64,000 nucleotides of DNA from Stentor roeselii (Eukaryota > Ciliophora > Heterotrichea > Heterotrichida > Stentoridae). Below, one piece after another: positions 58,701 to 64,000 of the stretch. The notes under the pieces are model-generated. The model saw only the letters and a program-made list of their open reading frames with translations. It was not told the origin of the DNA and searched no databases. The stretch is taken from assembly GCA_006503475.1 (NCBI GenBank), contig RSEH01000206.1:23875-87874 (forward strand). The letters are read 5' to 3'. The position numbers were made by a program, and so were the translations under genes. How positions within the stretch are numbered: the first letter of the stretch is position 1; the number at the start of each line of letters is the position of its first letter.

Positions 58701-61700
58701 AAAAAATGTTGAAAAAACTATGAGCGGACCTGCCAAGCATCAGCCAGATGCCGTTTAAACTTGAATCAGGGAAGTCAGTTTCTGATACAATTGCAAGGAA
58801 AATGATTAAACTGATCACAGAGAAAAGCATTGTCAGGTGATACCAAAGTGAATAAGAACTAGTCTCTAAAAATATTTGCACTAGGACAGTAACGATGATA
58901 GTGATGTAAATAAATGCCCCAACCACGTAAAAGTTCTCCCCATGGCCACCAGTGAAGATCACGAAGGCCATTTTGAATCCGAAAAGCGTTAAAATTACGG
59001 CTTGAACGACAGAAACACAGAAAAACTTTAACATCTGTTGAAAGTTAAAGTTTAGATTGAAAATTCCAATAGTATAAACCTGCGGCCTGTAAAGTATCTT
59101 CGAGTAATGAACATCTTCATCGTAAACTCCAATGAATATAATAGGCATAGTTGTGAAAAAAATGTTAAACCCGACGAACAACGAAGAACTATAAATACTA
59201 TTCCCCGAGAACCCACAAATGAAAGTGAATGCAAGTTGAACTAAAGTAAGCAGGCAGTTTTTATACAAGAACAAAAGAATGACCTTAGCCAATCTTGAGT
59301 AGTTATAATGTCCTTCAACTAAAATGAGATGGTCCAACTTTGAGAACTGGTCAACGACGACATCAGAGTAGTTAAAAACTAGCGAGTCATGATTTTGATT
59401 TACTGAAATTCCGATATCAGCAAGTTGAAGCATGCTGATGTCGCTTTCATCAGAGCCGATCGCTGCAATACATGGAGAAAATCTGAAGTTTTCTTTAAGT
59501 AGTTTAATCACATAGGACTTTTCTTTCGGCATGAGCTCTACAAAGCAAACTGACTTAGCACATGCAAGTACACAGACCAGCATTTTTCTACATTTTTCAT
59601 CATTTATCGCAAGTAAAAACGACTGCCGGTCGATGAGAACGGTGAATTCCATGCCAAAGGGTTCGAAAGGCTTTCCCAGGAGGTCGTCGACGTCGATATC
59701 AGCGTAAGTAATCGCTCTAAAGAACTCATTATTCGTTATTTGCGTATGTGCTGGGGGTTCTTCCATCTCTGCCAATAGTTCTTCATTTTCGCCTTCTTCT
59801 TGACGTTTTAACCTGTCCACATGAGAGACAGTTCTTTGAATCTTATAAGGATCGCCTCTTTCATATATAAGTTGTTTCACAGCTTTTCCTAAGAACTTAG
59901 AAAAAGCGAGTTCTGACCTGAGCTTTCTCACTTCAACAACTGAATAAGGGTCAATTACTCCAATTTCCTTCGCGATGGGAACTGTATTTTCATAAGAGTC
60001 ACTCGATGTAAGCCAAACACGAATACCGGACTTTTCAAATCTTTCAAAAGTTTCCACAACATTTTCCTGTAGTTCTTCAACGATACCAACCAATCCAATA
60101 AATTTCATGTTTTTTTCAATTTGTTTTAAAATCAACGAGATTTTTCCCTGAGAGTTCAAAAGTGACTTTTCTATTCTCTGTACTTTTCCCTTATATTCCA
60201 CGATTTCAGCAGAAGAGAGGATTTTATAAGCTAAGATGAGAACTCTTGAGTTATTTTCAGTGAGTTCTTCAATGTTTTTTTTAATATCTTCTAGTTCTTG
60301 ACTGGAAAGGTTGAGAAGAGGCAACATGACTTCAGGTTCGCCTTTCGAGTAAAAAACTCCACTGTTGTCGACGAGGTCTTCAACGAGAACCCTGCATCTT
60401 TTAGAGTTTTCATCGGAAGGGGAGGAGCAGATCATGATGAAGGGCATTGTCGCCTTGTCATAGCGAATGACGAATTTTTTCTGTGGTAGGACTTCAAGCT
60501 TGTAGCCTAAGTCGTTCGCTGTCTGGACCAAGACAATTTCTTCGTCTTGCCCGAGGTACTCGTCGTTGATGATGGTGAGACTGTGGCAGAGACTCATGCA
60601 TTTTAACAAGTGACTCACTATCGTGTTTTGAGTGGCACCGACAAGGATTTGCTTGATTTCTTCAAGGTCCTGGAAGTCTCCTGTTACTTCGAATAAAAAC
60701 CTTTCGGATTGTGGAGAATTTGTTACTTTTGACTCAGTTTTAACGTATTTTGAATCGTTAAAAACACAGTATTTTACTTTTAACTTGTTTTTCGTGAATG
60801 TTGAGGTCTTGTCTGTCACTAGATACTCGATTTGTCCGAGGTTCTCGTTAAGGTCATCAGTGTTAAAGGTGTATCCAGGAAACGACCTTCGAAACATGAA
60901 ACTTTGAATCATTCTGATGATATCAATAGAAAAAAATAACGAAATCGGAATCAAATTCGAGTAAAGAAGAGTAAAACTAATAACAACTGAAATCGTCGAG
61001 TCTTCCCTCTTTGGCGAGAGGTAATACCCAATCAACGACCCAACAACAAGCAAAGCAAGAAAAATCAAAATAAACAAGACCCACTTATTCACATTTTCCT
61101 CAACCCTGCTGTATTTTTTCCTATAAGTCTCACTGTTAAGCAGCATTCGAGTTTCCACTCCACAATAAGCCACTAAGCCAATAACAGACCCAGCGCCTTT
61201 CAACTTACTTCCTGAAAAAAGCATCTGATTGACTGAAACTTCAGAAGCACTAGGATGTCCATCAAGTTTCAAACTTCCAAAAAAACTTTGGTAATCCGGA
61301 GTGGGTTCCGGCAGTTTCACGATTCCTGAAAGACACCCGAGGCCGATTTCCTCAGTTTCAATGCCCAAGGCTTTCTCGACTTTATCCAGGCCTTTTTTCT
61401 TTTCACAGGTGCTGACCCCTAACAAGTTGGTCATGTCTAAAAAGATCGAGTCTTGAAGACGTGAACGAGAAAGAAGAATCACGTCTGCCGGGACTAAGTC
61501 GTTCACGTTTAAAAGGATTATCTGCCCGACTAGGATGTCTTGAGATTGAACAGCGACGAAGTCTTCACCGTTCCAAATGCCGTAAACGCTCTCGTTTAGT
61601 CGTTTTAGCTTTTTTGATAACAGAAAGTCGTTGTAAGCGTCTTGGGATAAGGATATCAGTAGAAGAATTGAAAGAGGAGCTATTGTCGTCCAGGAGTCTG

Positions 61701-61914
61701 TCGGGTTCAGCTGGTAAGGCAGGAGTTGGAAGATTGAGACTATCAGAAACCAGATGTTCGCTACTCGTTGGAACTGTTGGAATAGGTTTTTGGGAAGAAG
61801 GGTCAACCAGGAGTACTTTGAGAGTTGAAGCTTGTTCGTTGGGTAGATTGATGAATTTACTGGCAAGTCTCCTTTTATTTGCAGTTCACGGAGAAGGGTT
61901 TTGTGAGACTTCAT
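55753..61914 (-). CDS. P4-ATPase-like/guanylyl cyclase fusion (ciliate-apicomplexan type)
   Basis: One uninterrupted 2053-codon frame. Residues 1-1080 form a P4-ATPase-like module with about ten helices. The phosphorylation motif reads DKTSTFT (about 366) instead of DKTGTLT, the DGET position reads LGVS, and the hinge reads GSDESD. Residues about 1110-1800 add two more membrane blocks, with cyclase domains near 1370-1560 and 1855-2040. The first has IIFCDIGQFE and KIETVGKTY, with the Glu typical of guanine specificity. The second has LIFADIVGFT and HTIGDCY, with both metal-binding Asps. This inverted order is the hallmark of protist guanylyl cyclases. Product cGMP would feed the PKG and phosphodiesterase in this window. 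Confidence 0.93.
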   Translation of the reverse strand: MKSHKTLLRELQIKGDLPVNSSIYPTNKLQLSKYSWLTLLPKNLFQQFQRVANIWFLIVSIFQLLPYQLNPTDSWTTIAPLSILLLISLSQDAYNDFLLSKKLKRLNESVYGIWNGEDFVAVQSQDILVGQIILLNVNDLVPADVILLSRSRLQDSIFLDMTNLLGVSTCEKKKGLDKVEKALGIETEEIGLGCLSGIVKLPEPTPDYQSFFGSLKLDGHPSASEVSVNQMLFSGSKLKGAGSVIGLVAYCGVETRMLLNSETYRKKYSRVEENVNKWVLFILIFLALLVVGSLIGYYLSPKREDSTISVVISFTLLYSNLIPISLFFSIDIIRMIQSFMFRRSFPGYTFNTDDLNENLGQIEYLVTDKTSTFTKNKLKVKYCVFNDSKYVKTESKVTNSPQSERFLFEVTGDFQDLEEIKQILVGATQNTIVSHLLKCMSLCHSLTIINDEYLGQDEEIVLVQTANDLGYKLEVLPQKKFVIRYDKATMPFIMICSSPSDENSKRCRVLVEDLVDNSGVFYSKGEPEVMLPLLNLSSQELEDIKKNIEELTENNSRVLILAYKILSSAEIVEYKGKVQRIEKSLLNSQGKISLILKQIEKNMKFIGLVGIVEELQENVVETFERFEKSGIRVWLTSSDSYENTVPIAKEIGVIDPYSVVEVRKLRSELAFSKFLGKAVKQLIYERGDPYKIQRTVSHVDRLKRQEEGENEELLAEMEEPPAHTQITNNEFFRAITYADIDVDDLLGKPFEPFGMEFTVLIDRQSFLLAINDEKCRKMLVCVLACAKSVCFVELMPKEKSYVIKLLKENFRFSPCIAAIGSDESDISMLQLADIGISVNQNHDSLVFNYSDVVVDQFSKLDHLILVEGHYNYSRLAKVILLFLYKNCLLTLVQLAFTFICGFSGNSIYSSSLFVGFNIFFTTMPIIFIGVYDEDVHYSKILYRPQVYTIGIFNLNFNFQQMLKFFCVSVVQAVILTLFGFKMAFVIFTGGHGENFYVVGAFIYITIIVTVLVQIFLETSSYSLWYHLTMLFSVISLIIFLAIVSETDFPDSSLNGIWLMLGRSAHSFFNIFFTSLACIVPVLAYNTYQELFNSSYIELIKSNYNITTDETKLYWFKDRLADIYKSSNSWKSKLEQLKFKTSKYSMSFDLLHIETKYAENYIGEHLTEFKVTCAVVITLLVIWIILGETVFHSGIGFTLGRIVLLAGACLFLFFLFTRFFQKHYRVYTCIAILIALLSKFALEIVHKNTSFLVTALAPSLIFLVLSVHYSSMVLVSILNVFLFVISVSYEFSYKYDSGFAAVHTISAIVLITSITFITAIQGYYSEKSLRTEYELINKFKSSIEKTNSILSIMLPPFVKNRVKDGCRYIAESQAEVTIIFCDIGQFEKICKEYKPFELTRFLDTVFSRFDSLCESTGVTKIETVGKTYMACAGLKDSDKDLPPHLRKENHGRRGVEFALSILQEISEIQLKNDNKLQVKIGINSGPVSAGVVGQHKPQFSLVGDTVNTASRMCSTLESYNSIQISSSTFELIRGYHEYHFIPKSVEAKGKGTLNTYIVSESSQTNSDFAGGVSNGAGIGKIHSSCLSFLSEKSMQSDSEQPRRDLTRRSRTWKDMMFKKNFKEKMISNTPSIFKINSECDEHESAFRSQNLSKDFFSVFVSILVSIVTFSILLVLNVISLTTIEESSSSPVVVRSIVLLCLSLMALFYKYLYFKRYFMFVFLLVGLLMYLVLLLLIVSKTETPDNLIGLEMVYILMLLSQVLRNPLLPIIISASSMLILWVTLSYFYDNFILHFSNAILAAGFVVIHIKSKYLQEKYERTNFNLKALADKELKETEDLLVQMMPPHVLDNLENDQVITDRLKGVTLIFADIVGFTDWSSRKTPNEIVQMLSNLFTQFDNLCVEYDVYKVHTIGDCYVVMGYTGKKQRNPSQECLNVIKMAYHMIEVIKAENEKHSSELGMRIGVHTGEVIAGVIGTSIVRYDIWGPDVLIANKMESNGQKGRIKVSIDTKEMISSRVISGILFEESADVEVSSLGISKKSFFLNCDDIQSIVYE

Positions 61915-62107
61915 TTATATCGGAATGTTAGATTTATACCATGAGAAGAAAGGATTATGTCTATGAATAGGGATTTATTATAAAGTGAAACTGGAATAAT
62001 TTGGATTGAAGAAAAGTTGAAAAAAATAATGAAATTTTTGTATTTTCTATGATTTTCTGGAAAGTTTTAAAAAAACTAGAATTTAAAAGAATTTTTTTTT
62101 GTTTATA

Positions 62108-62638
62108 ATGAGGAAAGTGTTTAGAAGACTTTTTACTGAATTTGAGGTAATTTTTGATAAGTTTGGAAGAAAGTTGCCACAACGGCAAGGTGGTTACTTT
62201 CTTCCTTCAATCACCACTGATGCCCTGGTCTTTAGAGACAGGTCTGACGGTCTTCATGATATTCTTTTGATAACTAGAAAAAAAGACCCATTTGCCGGGT
62301 TTTTAGCTTTTCCAGGAGGTTTTGTTGACTACAACGAAGACCCAAAAGAAGGATGTTTAAGAGAGTTAAAAGAAGAATGCTCAATTCAAGGCTCTGACCC
62401 TGTTCTTGTCACTGTTGAAGGCCACCCTTTAAGAGACCCCAGAGGTCACGTGATTAGCATTGTTTATCGAGTCCTGGTGCCTCCTGATGCTAAAGTTCTA
62501 CCCGCTGATGATGCTTCAGACGCTCGGTTCTACCCAGTTATAGAAATTATTCAACAGGAAAAGTGGAAACTCGCCTTTGACCATCTGGAAATCTTGAAAA
62601 AAGGCCTCAAAAGTATGAAGGTTGAGGAAAAGTATTAA
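62108..62638 (+). CDS. Nudix hydrolase
   Basis: 176 aa with a Nudix box GGFVDYNEDPKEGCLRELKE followed by EC, fitting GX5EX7REUXEE; the catalytic glutamates are present. It hydrolyses a nucleoside diphosphate linked to another group; substrate cannot be told, though ADP-ribose is possible. The ATG at 62108 follows a T-run, and a TTG-initiated extension is not used. The basic N-terminus (MRKVFRRLFTEFEVIF) could be a mitochondrial leader. The divergent cyclase gene starts 193 nt away. Confidence 0.85.
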   Translation: MRKVFRRLFTEFEVIFDKFGRKLPQRQGGYFLPSITTDALVFRDRSDGLHDILLITRKKDPFAGFLAFPGGFVDYNEDPKEGCLRELKEECSIQGSDPVLVTVEGHPLRDPRGHVISIVYRVLVPPDAKVLPADDASDARFYPVIEIIQQEKWKLAFDHLEILKKGLKSMKVEEKY

Positions 62639-62911
62639 ATTTTAGTTTTCGATTTTAGTCTGTACCTGAACGACAGTTATTTCAGCTGCTCACTTATCTC
62701 AGACTGTGAATTTTTGACGTGATACCAACAGAGTTCTAATGAGAACCCTCCTCGGCTTAGTCATGTTTAAAGTTTTTTTCAGGATTTTCTAGAAATTATT
62801 AGAAATATGCATTAGATGATTGAGAGTCTCATAAGATGTAAGATTTATTTTTGAATTACTGAATGTTTTGAAAGGTTTTTTAGTATTATGAAAATTTAGG
62901 ATTTCTTGTAA

Positions 62912-63325
62912 ATGAATAGAGAAACTGGAGATATTAACAGGGTGAGAGGTGAAAAGAGGATTGAAAAACTTTTATTTAAAAACTCTGAATTGTCGCGAAG
63001 ATTGTCGGAATTAGATCAGCAGGTTAAAGAATCTAGTGCAAAAATAACGTTTGATGAGATGGAATTTGTAAAAGAGAGCAGTAGAGTGCAAAAAGATATT
63101 GAATTGATTACTAGCTTTTATGACTTTGAAATTAATCAAATGCAGTTGATGAGGCTTGGAGCGAGTATTGAATCTAAGAAGAAAGATTATGAAGGAAAGA
63201 AAAATCAATATGAGATGATGAAAGTAGAAAATCAGGAAAAAGAATCCTTAAAATACAAGGATTCTATTAGAGAAAACAAGAAATTACTTGAAATGTGCTT
63301 TGATAGTTTAAACAATCTAAAATGA
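62912..63325 (+). CDS. Small coiled-coil protein, 137 aa
   Basis: Charged and helical throughout (RIEKLLFKNSELSRRLSELD) with no known motif. It ends at TGA-free TAA-type context (stop at 63323-63325) and is 273 nt from the Nudix stop, which shows no other frame. Probably a structural or linker protein. Confidence 0.65.
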   Translation: MNRETGDINRVRGEKRIEKLLFKNSELSRRLSELDQQVKESSAKITFDEMEFVKESSRVQKDIELITSFYDFEINQMQLMRLGASIESKKKDYEGKKNQYEMMKVENQEKESLKYKDSIRENKKLLEMCFDSLNNLK

Positions 63326-63472
63326 TGTTAAATTTATAGGAAATATATTCCTGTATAAAATTTTATGATGAAAGCTTTAAACCCAACCTTCATCAACTAA
63401 ATATATTCAAATAAAACATTAACACTCTAACAACAAATAAACAATAAATCTCATTTCTACTTCAACAATAAT

Positions 63473-64000
63473 CTACGACTGTAAAACTTGTAAAATTATC
63501 GGAAATCTATTAACATAATCCGTGAATTCTTCCAAACTGATATAAGTTCCATACGGTGCTAAAAGAGTTTCAATCGCTTCTTCTCTATCTTGCATACTAA
63601 TATTCCTAACATCTTCTTGCAAGTAAAAAATATCATCTCTCTCATATTCAACATTCAACATGACATTCAACAAAGAAAGTAAAACTTTTTTCATATCTGA
63701 CTTCTCAACAAGTCCCGTTTTCTTCAAATCAAAAATCGTGTAAAAAAAACCGATTCTCTCTTCAAGGCTTCCATTGGCCAAAACACTTACACCTTTCAAA
63801 AACTTTGGAAAGTCAATCGAACCTGTCGGGGCAAAGCAAGCGTAAAGTCTCTCCACGAATAATGTACCGTCAAGCTCTTCAAGTCGAAAATAAGAGATAA
63901 AGCCTTTTTTTGTTAGGATTTCGACTTTGTTACAGTGATCTTTGTAGTTTAAACGAAGTTGCTTTATTTCTTGTTGTGAGAAATTTTCGATTATGCTTAA
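63473..64000 (-). CDS. EF-hand domain protein, partial (N-terminus outside window)
   Basis: An open minus-strand frame enters at the window edge and ends with TAG at 63473. The visible 175 residues have recoverin/calcineurin-B-like features (APTGSIDFPKFLKGVSVL, FYTIFDLKKTGLVEKSDMKK, then EEFTDYVNRFP). The EF-hand loops look degenerate, with several acidic ligands absent. The apparent start at 63856 is a GTG inside this frame and not a real start. May be part of a larger calcium-regulated protein. Confidence 0.7.
   Translation of the reverse strand, partial: LSIIENFSQQEIKQLRLNYKDHCNKVEILTKKGFISYFRLEELDGTLFVERLYACFAPTGSIDFPKFLKGVSVLANGSLEERIGFFYTIFDLKKTGLVEKSDMKKVLLSLLNVMLNVEYERDDIFYLQEDVRNISMQDREEAIETLLAPYGTYISLEEFTDYVNRFPIILQVLQS

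Noticed and set aside
62640-62910. tRNA or snRNA gene between the Nudix and coiled-coil genes
   Set aside because: No cloverleaf, no T-arm motif (GTTCGAATC-like) and no A/B boxes found by eye.
63473-63856. Complete EF-hand gene starting at 63856
   Set aside because: The first codon there is GTG and the frame continues open to the window edge.

Overview
The window looks like macronuclear DNA of a heterotrich ciliate, most probably Stentor or a close relative. The genome is AT-rich and extremely gene-dense: about 33 genes in 64 kb, with neighbours often 5-40 nt apart. I could place fourteen introns by reading-frame repair. Thirteen are exactly 15 nt, one is 14 nt, and all are GT...AG with an adenine at the same place (position 10 of 15). 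TAA, TAG and TGA all act as stops and no stop codon is reassigned. That fits Stentor (standard code) and argues against Blepharisma (UGA=Trp) and against Paramecium/Tetrahymena codes. Two copies of the heterotrich telomere octamer (a CCCTAACA permutation) lie upstream of the Sec8 gene.

Layout. 1-14.3 kb: a partial unknown gene, a mitochondrial Obg GTPase (MTG2), ciliary CFAP77, cGMP-dependent protein kinase, a MYND-finger Aurora-like kinase, exocyst Sec8, a Nup98-type nucleoporin, a FAHD1 hydrolase and a coiled-coil protein. 14.5-26.9 kb: one intronless giant HECT ubiquitin ligase. 27-36.6 kb: RNPS1, a DYRK kinase, a CDPK, RING-H2, B-box-like, membrane cyclic-nucleotide phosphodiesterase, membrane RING-H2, and a kinase-IBR fusion built around a 9-nt micro-exon. 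36.6-43.7 kb: an unknown repeat protein, a SHIPPO-repeat protein with a broken tail, a TFIIIC-subunit-like gene, a small basic protein and a C2 protein. 44-55.7 kb: an Aurora-like kinase with long coiled coil, Tim44-like, cytosolic carboxypeptidase CCP5, B-box/kelch, Derlin, a coiled-coil protein, an Sfi1-like protein and an EF-hand-like protein. 55.7-64 kb: a 2053-aa P4-ATPase/guanylyl cyclase, a Nudix hydrolase, a small coiled-coil protein and a partial EF-hand protein.

Functional themes. The cGMP pathway is represented end to end: synthesis (cyclase), degradation (phosphodiesterase) and effector (PKG), though not as an operon. Cilia/microtubule genes include CFAP77, the SHIPPO protein, CCP5 deglutamylase and the Sfi1-like protein. 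Ubiquitin and ERAD genes include HECT, two RING-H2 proteins, the kinase-IBR protein and Derlin. Six protein kinases occur in 64 kb.

The best candidates for something new are the kinase-IBR fusion with its micro-exon, the MYND-Aurora-Tudor-like kinase, the NPF-repeat Nup98 with a ubiquitin-like insert that ends where autoproteolysis would normally occur, the cyclase whose ATPase-like half has lost hydrolysis motifs, and a G-depleted, C/A-rich leader ahead of many genes. All homology calls are by eye; no search was run.
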